This document shows positions 47,021 to 59,572 of a stretch of 64,000 nucleotides of DNA, piece after piece. The notes below the pieces were generated by a model. That model worked only from the letters and a program-made list of their open reading frames with translations, was not told the origin of the DNA and searched no databases. The translations under genes and the position numbers were made by a program. This DNA comes from Chaenocephalus aceratus (Eukaryota > Chordata > Actinopteri > Perciformes > Channichthyidae). Each line of letters opens with the position of its first letter. Positions within the stretch are counted from its first letter, which is position 1. Where the stretch lies: assembly GCA_023974075.1 (NCBI GenBank), contig JAMFTG010000139.1, positions 227,516-291,515 on the forward strand, written 5' to 3'.

Positions 47021-47372
47021 GTAGGGTAGGTAAGAATGGAGAAACCAGCTGGAGTGCGCTAGAATTTGAAAATACACAGCCGAAACACAGACTTCCTCAC
47101 AGAGCCCCTCCTCCAACACACACACACGTGACCAATGAGGGCACGAGATGAGTGTGTGCCCCGATGGAAGGCTGACAGGCAGGTCGGCCATCCAGTTACT
47201 TTAGCCGGGCCGGCTCAGATGATTGGTCGTGCTTTTTACAGCGCCACGGCTTCCACAGATGTTTGTATGTATTTATTGTCAAAGCATTTCATGTATTCAT
47301 TGCTATCGGGATGTTAAGAGCATTCCATGGAATAGAACAAGTGTTTCTGAAGTGAATTACCTACCCCACCTT
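47018..47372. mobile_element. MITE with GGTAGGGTAGGTAA ends
   Basis: The left end AGGTAGGGTAGGTAAG and right end, inverted, AAGGTGGGGTAGGTAATTC form an imperfect inverted repeat. The interior holds GAGCATTCCATGGAATAGAA and a GATTGGTCGTGCTTTTTACA segment that I recall from a common percomorph repeat. No coding capacity. Confidence 0.6.
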
Positions 47373-48644
47373 CAAATGGTCCAGACGGCCAATGACTACG
47401 AATGACCCTAGGGCAGTTTAGTGCCCTCAGGGTTTGTTAAAGAGAGTAGAGGCTACTGCCCGACAAGTTGGAAGGGTGTCAATAAGAGCGTAACGGCATT
47501 GCATATGACGTGCGTTTCAATATCAATAGCTTAAAAGATCCATACATTTCTTTAATTTGTTGAGTATGTGGTTGCTAAATGGTGTTGCCTATGTGTGGGA
47601 TTAATACCCTGAAGAAGCAGTGGGCAGATTATCCTTTCGCTCTAATTTGTTAGGGCTTTCAAAAGTATTTGTTGTACTTCAATAAAAGCAGGGCGCCTTG
47701 ATTTTCTGTTCGCATCCATTCCCTTTCTTGTGGATTACTTTGGTGAAATTGGGGAAACGCTCAAAAGCTGATTTATTCGATAGCGATTCCAAAACAATTA
47801 TCTTTTTTTTTTTAGAAAGTTAGATAAAAAAAACACGTTACTTTTGACGACAGATTTGGAGTTGTCGAAGCAAGAAGTTGGCTTTCTAAACTTTTTGAAT
47901 TCTGTGTCAGCTGCACAGGGACGTGACCTTACAGCGTGCCTCCGAATGGGAAAGTAAATTATAATTGTAAATTAATTGTCACGTAGGGAGAGGGATGCAA
48001 CCTGACGTGTGCTTTGAAAACATTGCGGTAATATTTGTGGAGCTAAATAAAAGATGAGGGAAGGAAGGCCACGAGGGAGCGGTGTTGTTTAGACTCAGGT
48101 TCTCTACTTGATTTGAAGAGTTCATTAGAGACACTGCAGTATTTATTACAAGTCATTAAATCTTCTGCAGCGTTGAGTACCTCGAGATATACGGCTGCAC
48201 ATAACTGGACAATAAGGTCCTCGTTTAAATCCTCGATGCAAACCAGGTTTTTCGAATGTATATCCGCTGTGGAATCGACTTATCATTAATCCTTTCCATC
48301 CAACGACACAGGGTTCAAATCAGTGGAAGCACTAAGTGAAGCTGCCCGGGGAAATTATGCATCGCGTCACGTAACGCCGTGACTAATGAAGAACGTGTAT
48401 AGATTAAGAAAATCAATTAGCAATGCTTTCTGCCATTCACTAAGAGATTGGTTTAAGTAGTGAGTTAAGTGTTAGTGAGCCGATGAAAGTGTCATTTCAC
48501 CCTGGGAGAGCATCCCACACATTAGCATGCGTCGCGTCGTCAATGCTCCTTCACACACGGGAGTAGATTCCTCTTTGACGATTCACAAGCATCAGGAAAA
48601 TGTATTTTTTGAAAGACAGAGGGTGCTTTAAATGTCCCACTACT

Positions 48645-48959
48645 AGGGCTGCTCCATTATGGCAAAAACCATAATCTCGATTATTTGGGTCAATAATTGT
48701 AATTGTGATTATAATAATAATAATAGATTTAATTTGTTAGCGCTTTTACAGGTGCTCAAAGACGCTTTACAGATATAGTGAGGAGAAAAGAAAAGGAAGG
48801 AACAACAAATAAATATATAGTTAAAGTTAAACACATTTTTATAAAAAAAAAAAAAAAGTAATAATAATTTTTTTTTTTAAATTTCGATTACTTTGTTTTC
48901 GTAATCGTTGCGAGCCATAATCGTAATCGCGATTAAAATACGATTAATTGAGCAGCCCT
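48645..48959. mobile_element. TIR MITE (AGGGCTGCTC ends), with nested tail
   Basis: Ends AGGGCTGCTCCATTATGGC and, inverted, AGGGCTGCTCAATTAATCG. ATAATCTCGATTATTTGGGT and TAATCGTAATCGCGATTAAA are the familiar internal parts. Between them (48709-48830) a LINE/SINE tail (GTGCTCAAAGACGCTTTACA) is nested. Flanking TA/CTA may be the target duplication but is ambiguous. Confidence 0.75.
48709..48830 (+). repeat. LINE/SINE 3'-tail-like fragment nested in MITE
   Basis: ATAATAATAATAATAGATTT then GCGCTTTTACAGGTGCTCAAAG; same family as 16030 and 33941. Confidence 0.65.
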
Positions 48960-49141
48960 AGCCTCCACTGTCATTTTTACATTACCGTTGTGATTCAGTG
49001 CATGCAAACTTCCAGAGTGAAACCATTGTGTCATATTTAGTTGTTAGTGGTCAGCCTGGTTAGAAGCGTAAGAGGCGTTCAGGGCCCAGCAGTGCAATCC
49101 CCTTGCAGGTTCACTAAGTACATACAATCCCTCCCCCTTAC

Positions 49142-49297
49142 CCTCCATCTCCACACTGATTGGCTCCGAGTCAGGTGACCCTTGTTCCCCAACGGGGGGA
49201 GGGGCATCAGGACCTGTACCTCTGTCAGGGTCACCTGCCTCCTTTGGGAATGCCGCCACGTGATAGGTGGAGCTGGCGCTTGTGGGTGTGGTCTTCC
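49142..49297 (-). CDS. sema6d: Candidate semaphorin-6D stalk cassette exon (156 nt)
   Basis: A strong acceptor precedes the exon (long C/T tract with TTCGTTACAACCACAG, branch-like CTGATTCAC upstream) and a strong donor follows (GGAG|GGTAAGGG region, cut at 49142/49141). The 156 nt are open in the phase-1 frame: 'KTTPTSASSTYHVAAFPKEA' then 'GDPDRGTGPDAPPPVGEQGS' then 'PDSEPISVEMEG'. It enters and leaves in phase 1, the same phase as the terminal exon needs, so it can be included or skipped without shifting the frame. Its Ser/Thr/Pro-rich, cysteine-free composition suits a stalk. It sits where human SEMA6D has its longer optional stalk exon. Residue identity to that exon is weak, so assignment rests on strand, phase, position and composition. 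Confidence 0.6.
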
Positions 49298-49559
49298 CTG
49301 TGGTTGTAACGAAGGGGAGGAGGAAGAGGGGGGCGACAGAGTGAGTGATTAGTGGAATGTGAATCAGCCTGAAAAATAAACCTCAGAGACATGAGGGTGA
49401 GTGGAGGGAAAAACCATCACCCGTTAATAAACAATAAATAAAAGATGAGAGATGAGCACACAGGGACATCAATGCATCCATGCCTGCAGATTCAGCATGA
49501 AGTGTGTGTTTCATTGTGTATATGTACATATTTGTATACATATTTTCACATATATTTGT

Positions 49560-49645
49560 ATTTGGGATTGTGGGAAACGGTATTTCGATCTCTCCGTCTG
49601 CACACAAACTGAAATATTGACAATAAAGTTTGATGATGATGATCC
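49560..49645 (+). repeat. LINE 3' tail (TTGACAATAAAGTTTGATGA)
   Basis: GGGATTGTGGGAAACGGTAT, CACACAAACTGAAATATTG and ACAATAAAGTTTGATGATGA form the usual end of a CR1/L2-like fish LINE with a short GAT repeat. Confidence 0.6.
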
Positions 49646-50569
49646 ACCTCTCCAGCTGCTTAATGCCCACATTCACCCTCTGCAGCTTTGGCACACATCT
49701 TCATGACATGTCCACGATGCTCCGGAATATGTCTGGCTGTGTTGCTAATATCACACTCGAACACAACTCACAAAGACATATATCATTAGCACGTTCCCCC
49801 TGTAATGCTTCCTGTATCCTGGGGGATTTGAGCGGCCTGGTCCAAGCGTAATATGGGTTTAATAACGGGGTGTAATGTTGGTGTTGTATGGGTGTAACAC
49901 ATCTTATAATTTAATATGGTTTACAATAATATAGAAAATGTATCCAGTTTTTGAAACGAAAATCATAAAATATGTCCTTTTATTTAGCAATTGATTGATT
50001 CTCCCAAAAATATCTACATGTGCTTTCCCGTTGAAGCAATTAACGTCATAACTCAAGTATCTGGAAATCTGGAGATACTCCGCTTCGTTGACAGTCGAGC
50101 ATTATTATTAACCTCTCAGTCATTTCATCCTAGTTCTCCATCTTATTTTACAGACAATATGTTTTTTTAAAGACGTCTATGACCTCCCACCACCGTCTAA
50201 ACGGCTGAGTGTTTCCCCAGAGGAATAGAAATAGAAACCGGTGGCTGACTAAATGATGTTTCTGTTTCATCGAGTCTTTTCCAACGACCTCATCGGAGCT
50301 AAACTGTTTCACAGAAATCTCCGTCACCTTGAGGCGAAGCAGCGAAACATTACGACGGCTACATTTGGAGTAATTTCAAGCATATGCCGAGGAACACGCC
50401 GGGCATGAGCTGCCACGGGCCGTCGTATTATCACACACATGTATCTTGATGACACACTCCACATCTTGATTGCATGATTAGCTCTCTGTTGTCCTTGAGG
50501 TCCGGCGAGCCGCAAGCTGCTATTGGCTCGAGCTCCCCGCACTAATAAGCCAGGCATAATGTTAGCATT

Positions 50570-50860
<291 letters not shown>

Positions 50861-51639
50861 CGCTCTGAACGAGGAACCCCCGTCAGGTCGCCATCTTCGC
50901 CGCGCAATTAAAACTGTACGCCAGGGTCCGTTTGGCCGCGGCGCACCGGACAACAGCTCCAGGACTTCATTACTTCAAGTCATAACGATTGAGTTATTCT
51001 GAGAGTGGCACGTAGGACCGTGTTCTTTGTCCCCCTTTTTTGCTTTTGACGAAGTTAAAACGGAGGATATTTGATTACCTCCACTGGCAGGTGTTTGTCC
51101 AACGTCCTTTTTCTTTGCCGGTGTTTGTTTGTGGCAGGAAGAGAAAAGAAAGAAAACCTCTCCGCCTTTCGAACGGTGGAACGGGGCCCTGTGAGACAGC
51201 TTTGTTTGGTGGATGGGTGTTTTATTGTCTCGGAAAGCTGATATTGATCTGCAGAGACTTAAAAGGCTTTTTGTGTGAATAGGCACGAGACAGAATGTGG
51301 CTGAGCACTTCAAACGCTGTCGGGGTGATGAGAGATGGCTCTGCTTATCAAGACTAGCTACCGAGCGAGTGGTAATTCCTCCAGCGGGGGGGCTGCATCA
51401 CCACTGAGGCGCTGTGGGAGTGAGCAGGTCTGGGCCGAAGCCTCTGGCAGACAAAGTGGTCTCTGTTCGGGGGGGCGAGAGACGTATGAGAGACGCCGTA
51501 ATGGCCGACGCATCAGAGTGTTGGATCAACCTCCATTAGCTCCAAATTTGACCAGTGACAAAAACGGACTTTGAGCGAGTCGAAAAAATCGGATAAAGTC
51601 GAGGCGGGTGCTTTTGGTCGCCTGCTATATAACAATATT

Positions 51640-51845
51640 ATTATAATGAATAAATAAAGGTGTAATTACGTATCTTCCACTACGTTTTTTGCACGAGTAA
51701 GTACTGTGAATATTTACATTCATTATGTGTTTCCTGTAGATATTAGTGTACAGTTTTATTATTATTATTATGCTGCTGCCGTGTTTATTGTATTTTTGTA
51801 ACTCAACAATTTCCTTCAGGATAAATACCCTCGTCTTATCTTATT
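51640..51845 (+). repeat. Possible LINE 3' tail
   Basis: The end AACAATTTCCTTCAGGATAA followed by ATCTTATT resembles the ...CAATTTCC..GGGATAAATAAAG tail of fish LINEs. Left limit uncertain. Confidence 0.4.
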
Positions 51846-52171
51846 AAAATGTTGCAGTGTTGGAAAATGTGTCCGAGCGCCACCTCCTCGGTCTTATCTG
51901 AGCAGCCGCCAGCTTGCCAGCCTTTTTATTTCTATTCGGGGCCGTGCCAGGGGCGCAGTGGCCAGCGGGGGGGTAATGGGACGTGGCGGGGATGGTGATC
52001 CTTCTTGATTCGGGGCATTAGAGCTCTGATGCTTCGGACAATGGCTTCAATGTTTTAAGCTGTCAGAGCGGCAGAGCAGGAGAGGTGGCTCCGGCCATTC
52101 AGCTGCCTCCGCTAAACATTCTGAAACCTCCCAAGTTGTAAAGTGAAGAATCGTTGACTTTGTATGTATAT

Positions 52172-52585
52172 CAGGGAACACAGGGGGGAGGTTCAACTCC
52201 GTTAAATACCAACCAAATGGAATAGAACTGGGAGGGATGAACCCCTCTGAGGGATGAACCCCTCTGAGGGATGAACCCTCTGGGAGGGATGAACCCCTCT
52301 GTCATGGCCTCACACAGCGACATGTGTCCTCTGCTTTGAACCCATCCTAGCACCAGGAGTCTAGCACTAGGAGCAGTGGGCAGCTAGTGTACAGCGCCCG
52401 GGGAGCAATGGGAGTGAGGGGGGAAGGGGGGTGCCTTGCTCAAGGGCACCACGGCAGGGCAGGAGGTGAACTGGGACCTCTCCAAGTAGCAGTCCACACT
52501 CCACATTTTAGGTCTGGTCGGGGACTTGAACCGGCGACCCTACGGCTCCCAGTCCAAGCCCCTACTGTCTGAGCCACTGCCGGAC
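52172..52585 (-). mobile_element. tRNA-derived SINE
   Basis: On the minus strand the copy starts GGCAGTGGCTCAGACAGTAG with an A-box (TGGCTCAGAC..., plus 52567-52576) and a perfect B-box GGTTCAAGTCC (plus 52522-52532), the internal RNA polymerase III promoter. The body contains GAGCAAGGCACC, CCCCGGGCGCTGTACA and GCAGAGGACACATGT, the familiar conserved core of a percomorph SINE family. The 3' end (plus 52172-52305) carries four near-direct copies of GAGGGATGAACCCCTCT. No long A-tail or clear target duplication was seen. Confidence 0.85.
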
Positions 52586-53026
52586 ACAACTATGTGCAAT
52601 ATATATATATGCCGTTAATAACTGTGCAATATATACCCGGCTGCTCAATCCTCAGAACTGTTACAGGATGTATATTTTGTATAACTTTTGTTTTACTTTA
52701 ATACTTTTGTAAGCATGCTTCTTAGGTAACATTAGGCCTCTTTCTGCTATAACAAAGTACACTTCCCCTCTGTGGGGATCTCATTCTGGAAACTGCTTTT
52801 GGTGATTTTTTGATAATGCCAATAAATCGAATAGAATTGAACTCTTCATCGTCCTCTTCCGAGGAAACTCGACTCTCTTGTCCGCTTCATTTGACACGCG
52901 TAGGAGTAATAATATACTGCAGGGTACTGGAGGGAAAGAAACACTCGATTGAGCCCGGCTTGCGAGCCTTCAGCTTGTTAGCACTCAGCGGGGACTGGCT
53001 AAATGAAAAAAGGCATGTTCACTGAC

Positions 53027-53077
53027 CATACGCCGAATCCAGCGCCGTGTTCTGCTTGCGAGTTGTCGCCAGGACAT
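53027..53077 (-). CDS. sema6d: Candidate semaphorin-6D stalk micro-exon (51 nt)
   Basis: A pyrimidine tract with CTTTGTTCCTTTCTTTCTCCAG precedes 53077 and a donor GTCAGT follows 53027. The 51 nt enter in phase 1 and leave in phase 1, reading '(x)VLATTRKQNTALDSAY(G)'. Human SEMA6D has at this place a 19-residue optional exon beginning E-I-L-P-T-S; here the start V-L-A-T-T after an xAT codon (Asp, Asn, His or Tyr) is similar. The donor is less common, and length alone makes a chance match possible, but strand, phase and order relative to the neighbouring exons agree. Confidence 0.5.
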
Positions 53078-53502
53078 CTGGAGAAAGAAAGGAACAAAGG
53101 AGAATGACATCAGTGTGATGGGGTAAGTGCCCTGTATTCCATTTCCAATGGGAACGCATCGTCCCGTCGGTGGTTCTGATCACATTCACACGAGTCACAA
53201 CAACCCACTTTGTCTTATATAATAGCCCTTATATGAGCTATGCTGAATCAACACGGAAAGCTTGAGAGCAGTATTCCAGCGGGGCCGGCGAACGGGGGCG
53301 GACAAACTGCTCTCCAAGCCCCTTCAGCGCGGACCGAGTCGCTGCCCTCGCTGAAATAAATACATCGTAATGCTCCATTATACCCTGATGGATCAGCGAT
53401 CACCTGCGCCTGCTGTCGCTCTGCCGCCACGATCCGATGCCAGTCAATGGGTTGGTTTAACTATTTCTTTATGGCTTATGTAAGAATGAATATCCTTCTC
53501 AC
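53078..53502 (-). other. Semaphorin intron (short)
   Basis: Inferred intron of 425 bp between the two stalk exons; no repeats or other features recognised. Confidence 0.5.
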
Positions 53503-53560
53503 CGTGGCAGGTATCCCGGGCTCTGCTGGTATCCGTTCTCCACGTCCTGTTCGAAGCCGC
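53503..53560 (-). CDS. sema6d: Semaphorin-6D-like exon after the PSI domain (58 nt)
   Basis: Acceptor TGTGTTCTTCAGAG and donor CACG|GTGAGAAG frame 58 nt. Entered in phase 1 it reads 'GFEQDVENGYQQSP', matching the human SEMA6D exon 'GYEQDTEFGN' in G-x-E-Q-D-x-E. Human SEMA6D ends this exon in a D-C-H|G boundary. Here the last bases give T-C-H|G only if one base of the run CCCGGG (near 53518) is removed; then the exon would be 57 nt and phase 1 to phase 1 like its neighbours. So the exon is probably real and carries a one-base insertion, either an assembly error or a mutation. The sema and PSI exons expected farther upstream (to the right) were not found in the window. Confidence 0.65.
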
Positions 53561-53865
53561 CTCTGAAGAACACACAGCAAGACAAAGAGTCAGTTCATTT
53601 GAGATACACCCTTTCCCCAACGGTCCATTTCTCACCAAGCCCCCCCTCGAGTCGTACCAACATCGGTTCTGCCGATGAGGACGGGGAGGGTAACGGGCAG
53701 GTAGGCGCCATTGTTTTGTGTCTGGCCGAGGTCAGTGTCTGAGCCTCGCATTTGTTGTTGAGGTGAAAACTACACCCTTGGGTTGTCAACAAGGTTGTAT
53801 ATCATCAAGTGTGCGGCTTTCAGCAGTTTCTGGAGTCTCTTGTGACGAAAAGTTTTAATTTACTC

Positions 53866-54260
53866 TTCTTCTCTCTCCTCTCTCTCCCTCTCTCCTCTCT
53901 CTCCCTCTCCCTCTCTCTCTCTCCCTCTCTCCCTCGCTCTCTCTCCCTCTCTCTCCTCTCTCCCTCCTCCCCTCTCTCCCTCTCCCCTCTCCCTCTCTCT
54001 CCCCTCCTCCCTCTCTCTCCTCCCTCTCTCCCGCTCTCCCTCTCTCTCCCCCTCTCCCCCCTCTCTCCTCTCTCCCTCCCTCCTCCCTCTCTCTCTCTCC
54101 CCTCTCCCTCTCTCTCTCTCTCCCTCCCTCTCCCCCTCCCTCCCCCTCTCTCTCTCTCCCCTCCCTCTCCCCCCCCTCCCTCCCGCTCCCCCCTCTCCCT
54201 CCCTCCCCTCTCTCTCCCTCTCTCTCTCCTCCTCTCTCCCTCTCTCCTCTCCCTCTCGCT
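53866..54260 (+). repeat. (CT)n / CCCTCT polypyrimidine tract, 395 bp
   Basis: Almost pure C and T on the plus strand with irregular CTCTCC units. Leu/Ser/Pro (plus) and Arg/Glu/Gly (minus) frames through it are artefacts. It may form triplex (H-) DNA in principle. Confidence 0.97.
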
Positions 54261-54654
54261 ACATACATAACACTCTGCAGCTGCACCATTCGAGTCAACT
54301 GAGGCTACTGCTGCTGAAATGGGTTCCTCGAGCTCGCCTGCTCTGCAATAAATGTCTCACTGTGTGATTGTTGAATGTCGGCGTGACATTGTCTGGAGGG
54401 AAGCGCGTGGATTCAGAGGAAACTGACACCAAACCTGTCGTTTACCACTGACTTTCTGTGGGAACACTCCCTCGCTGTTCACATGGCAAACGTATATCCA
54501 CAAGACGTCTAGATGTTAGCCAGCGATATGCAGGAATAAGAAAGATCTACTGACACAATGACCGTAGAGAGGGGATTGTGAAGGGTGTGCCAGGCTTCAT
54601 CTGGGTGGATGAATTGATTGATTGGTATCTCCATGTGTTCTCCTACATGTCATG
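54261..54654. other. No recognised gene
   Basis: Ordinary sequence within the presumed semaphorin intron. Confidence 0.5.
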
Positions 54655-54735
54655 CCCTTTTTAAAGAGGCCTCTATTATGCTTGTTTCCCCTCTCCTGTA
54701 GTGCGTGTCTTTGTGCATGTAAATGGTCTGCAAAG
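54655..54735 (+). mobile_element. TTAA-type MITE, left-end fragment
   Basis: AAAGAGGCCTCTATTATGCT, CCTCTCCTGTAGTGCGTG and GCATGTAAATGGTCTGCAAA match the left end of the family seen at 1936 and 63276. The remainder of the element is not recognisable after 54735. Confidence 0.6.
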
Positions 54736-55892
54736 GCAACACTCCTAGTGTCTCGATGAGCTGTGGAATGTCTGCCACTGTGAACCCGCTGCTGATCAAT
54801 ACGAATCCTCCGAATCGGCTTTTGTACCGTTCTTCAAAAATGAAGATTTTCTGCCGCTCTGATGAAACTGTGCGCGACATTGATACGCTTTTCCTCGCTC
54901 CGACAGACGCGCCGTATTTCACTTTCTAGTCAATCAAAGGCTCATCCGGAGGCCGCCGTCCGACGGTTTGAGCGATGAGATGGAGGGGGAAAAAAGACTC
55001 TTCTATCCGAGCGAGCGCCACACCGCGCCAACAGGCCCTGCCCACACGTCGTAGTGAACAAATAACACAGACACGGGCTCAGATACTGCAAAAGCACAAG
55101 CATAACGATCCGGCGTTCACGCTCGCATGCATTCGCGCCTCTTGTATAACAAACCAAATTAGTTCCTTATATAACCGGAACACAAATCTACATCTCACGC
55201 AGACTTTGTTCTTTTCCAGCACCCATGTATAAATAGCAACCTCTCTTGCAAACACATTGGCCACCAGAAAACGATCTGGTACATGGATTTCTTTGTCGAG
55301 ACTCACCGCTCGGCTCCTGAGAGAAACATCAGATGTTTAAATTGGATGTGGTGAGAACACTGAACTCCGCTGGAGAAAAAATCAGCTCAAAGAAATTAAT
55401 TGCTTCAATTCTTCAGCGCGCGTTAAAGCGTCAACTGTCAGGTTCTGCGTGTGCAATACCTGCCGCTGCGAGGAGGCCTCGGAGCGCACGGATACACACC
55501 GTCTATAACACCCTTCTTTACCCACCGCAGAACCTGGCTCGGACAAGTTTCTTTACTTTCCCCGAGGAAGGCGTGATAAGGTGCAAGACATGATCGGATC
55601 AGACCGACGCAGGCTGATGCTCGTGTGAGAAAACAAACTTTAAAAAAAGGAAATCTATCTTTTAGCAGCCCGAGAGCAGACGGTGTTCGACACAAACACA
55701 ACACATGCTGCGATCACATCTACAGGAGTGTGTTGTCCTGGGTATGAACCACCGTGAACGTTTTCTTAGGCTATAGCCGAGTCGTTTTAAGCAAACGGCC
55801 CACATAATACGGCTTGTGAGCCTTTAGAAATAAAGATATGTCTACAAGTTGTGACAGATTCTTTCTCATATTGTTTTTTATCAAATACTTTT
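54736..55892. other. No recognised gene
   Basis: Frames at 54650-54922 (minus), 54975-55232 (plus) and 55438-55704 (minus) show no domain. Confidence 0.45.
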
Positions 55893-55960
55893 GAGGCAAG
55901 GCAATTTTATTTATACAGCACTTTTCAGCACGCGGCGATTCAAAGACATTTAGAGGTACA
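55893..55960 (+). repeat. L2-like tail (GAGGCAAGGCAATTTTATTT)
   Basis: GAGGCAAGGCAATTTTATTT, ATACAGCACTTTTCAGCACG and GATTCAAAGACATTTA; same family as 46146. Confidence 0.65.
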
Positions 55961-56096
55961 ATTATCCAAGCATGCTGGAAATACTGTTGTGAATGCTAAA
56001 AACTAACAATTCAACATATCAATGCATCAAAAGACAATGGTTTTTATCTTTGAAACTTTCAAACATGTGATAAAGTCGCTGTACTGAAGTGCTTTC

Positions 56097-57329
56097 ATCT
56101 ACCTGCATGCGTATCTACCTGCATGCGTATCTACCTGCATGCGCATCTACCTGCATGCGCATCTACCTGCATGCGCATCTACCTGATGTGTATCTACCCG
56201 CATGCGTACTACCGCATGTATCACCGCATGTGTATCTACCTGCATTGGATCTACCGCATTGTAATCTACCGCATGGTATCTAACCGCATGCGTATCTACC
56301 CGCATGTGTATCTACCTGCATGTGTATCTACCGCATGTGTATCTACCTGCATGTGTATCTACCGCATGTGTATCTACCCGCATGCGTATCTACCCGCATG
56401 CGTATCTACCCGCATGTGTATCTACCCGCATGTATCTACCTGCATGTGCATCTACCTGCATGTGTATCTACCTGCATGCGTATCTACCTGCATGTGCATC
56501 TACCTGCATGCGTATCTACCTGCATGTGCATCTACCTGCATGCGTATCTACCTGCATGTGCATCTACCTGCATGCGTATCTACCTGCATGTGTATCTACC
56601 TGCATGTGTATCTACCTGCATGCGTATCTACCTGCATGTGCATCTACCTGCATGTGTACTACCTGCATGTGTAATCTACCTGCATGCGTATGTACCTGCG
56701 TGTGTATCTACCTGCGTGTGTATCTACCTGATGTGTATCTACCTGCACGCGTATCTACCTGCATGCGTATCTACCTGCATGTGTATCTACCTGCATGTGT
56801 ATCTACCTGCATGCGTATCTACCTGCATGTGTATCTACCTGCATGTGCATCTACCTGCATGCGTATCTACCTGCATGCGTATCTACCTGCATGTGTATCT
56901 ACCTGCATGTGCATCTACCTGCATGTGTATCTACCTGCATGTGTATCTACCTGCATGCGTATCTACCTGCATGTGTATCTACCTGCATGTGTATCTACCT
57001 GCATGTGTATCTACCTGCATGTGTATCTACCTGCATGTGCATCTACCTGCATGTGTATCTACCTGCATGTGTATCTACCTGCATGCGTATCTACCTGCAT
57101 GTGTATCTACCTGCATGCGTATCTACCTGCATGCGTATCTACCTGCATGCGTATCTACCTGCATGTGTATCTACCTGCATGCGTATCTACCTGCATGTGT
57201 ATCTACCTGCATGTGCATCTACCTGCATGTGTATCTACCTGCATGTGTATCTACCTGCATGCGTATCTACCTGCATGTGTATCTACCTGCATGTGCATCT
57301 ACCTGCATGTGCATCTACCTGCATGTGTA
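56097..57329 (+). repeat. 16-bp minisatellite, about 77 units
   Basis: Unit ATCTACCTGCATGTGT with three common endings (GTGT, GCGT, GTGC). The first 20 units are more variable (CCGCATG without CTG). A 16-bp unit shifts phase by one per unit, so all three plus frames stay open and give overlapping 230-347-residue Cys/Tyr/Leu frames; these are not genes. The array is CpG-free except in the GCGT units. Confidence 0.97.
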
Positions 57330-57368
57330 TATTTATCTCAATAAACACTTTATTCAAGCATAGTCTTC

Positions 57369-57750
57369 GGGTGCATCTCGCTTCGGTTAAATGGATTCCT
57401 TGCGTCCCTCACTTGCGTTGTTTCCCTGCGACTAGTCCCTCCACCAGGGAAGCAAGGAGAGACGCAAGGAAACCACGAGAAGCAGGGGAATGAGTTTTAA
57501 GAGCAATGGGACGTCCTTTCCTCCGGAGCGTCACGTGAAGCGACGTCCGTTTGTGTTTACGCCGCACGGCTGATCGAGGCGGGGCGAGTGTCTGAGGATT
57601 TCACCGGAGGATGGTCTGGTAGTTCCTCGATCCTCGGGCAAAGATAAGGCCACTGGGACGGTACTCAAGATGGCGCAGACAAATGAACTTGCGGTGATAC
57701 CGAGGCCGAGGAGCGAGGAAATGAAAAATAACCGAAGTGAGACGCACCCC
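57369..57750. mobile_element. TIR MITE, about 380 bp
   Basis: Left end GGGTGCATCTCGCTTCGGTT and right end, inverted, GGGTGCGTCTCACTTCGGTT match at 18 of 20 positions. The interior is GC-rich with GAGAGACGCAAGGAAACCAC. The target duplication is not clear. Superfamily unknown. Confidence 0.8.
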
Positions 57751-58480
57751 CTGTGTTAGGCGTAAACAATCTCAACTCTACGGTCTTCTCATGCACCAGC
57801 CGACATTTTCCCTTCCCTGCCATCAACGTAGTGATGGACGTTTATTCCTCTCAGCTCGTGAAACCAAGTGCTGTGAAATGCAAAAGTGCAGAATGTGGAC
57901 CTCCTCACGATAATTGACTTTTTCTGGTGTTGAAACACAAGGATAAACAGTTTTGAACACGAGCATCAGACAACAAGTCATTCGTTCTGCTCGGCTTTCC
58001 AAACACCAGGAACTGCTGACTGTCAGATATCAACATCTGTCTGCTTCCCCCCCCCCCCAACGGAGAACATGCTACCATGTGAGCGGCTTGTTCTCACTCG
58101 GCCAAACCTCCGGATGTCTTTCCACATGGTTTGGTATTTTTAGTTTGATCATTATTTGTATCTTTGGCATTGATAATAAAACAGCACTAAGAGACACAAC
58201 GTTGATTCCATTCAGAGAATCACAGGAAAAATATGGTCGCTTTCATTTGAATGGAGGCGGTGTTGACTCGAGCCTCAACGACACGCCGCACAGATGCATT
58301 CCCTCAAGGTATCCGCACAACAAAGGAGCACCTGCAGAGTCCAGCAACAACACAATGCCTTCACAAGTATCCTGCGTGACTTCCGGACGACTTGCATGAA
58401 CACGCATTTGTATTCATTTCAATCTAAAAACATGAAAGTGGTTAGAATTAATTTTTTTTTGCTGATTTGCGGAATAAAAT
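57751..58480. other. No recognised gene
   Basis: A plus frame at 57953-58399 (148 codons) has no domain or similarity that I recognise; composition is not clearly coding. A C-run lies at 58049-58058. Confidence 0.4.

Positions 58481-59572
<1,092 letters not shown>

Larger units (their letters stand above)
32266..49141 (-). other. Semaphorin intron (terminal exon to cassette exon)
   Basis: Intron inferred between the terminal exon and the exon at 49142-49297. Stretches in which I see nothing to annotate: 32266-33939, 34021-35267, 36626-37019, 37771-38692, 39273-40480, 42041-42625, 42691-44305, 45353-46145 and 47373-48644. Small frames such as 34787-35122 (minus) lack splice sites and family resemblance. 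The remaining parts are repeats listed separately. Confidence 0.6.

Noticed and set aside
48645..48959. Possible 8-bp hAT duplication around the AGGGCTGCTC element
   Set aside because: Flanks CCACT/GCCTCC do not form an 8-bp repeat; only TA or CTA is shared, so the superfamily was left open.
53809..54298. Leu/Ser/Pro and Arg/Glu/Gly frames
   Set aside because: Translation of the CT/GA tract only.
56123..57493. Cys-rich frames of up to 347 codons
   Set aside because: Product of the 16-bp repeat; equivalent in all three frames, no signal or domain outside the array.
57953..58399. 148-codon plus-strand frame
   Set aside because: No domain, no conserved motif, poly-C run inside; open by chance is plausible.
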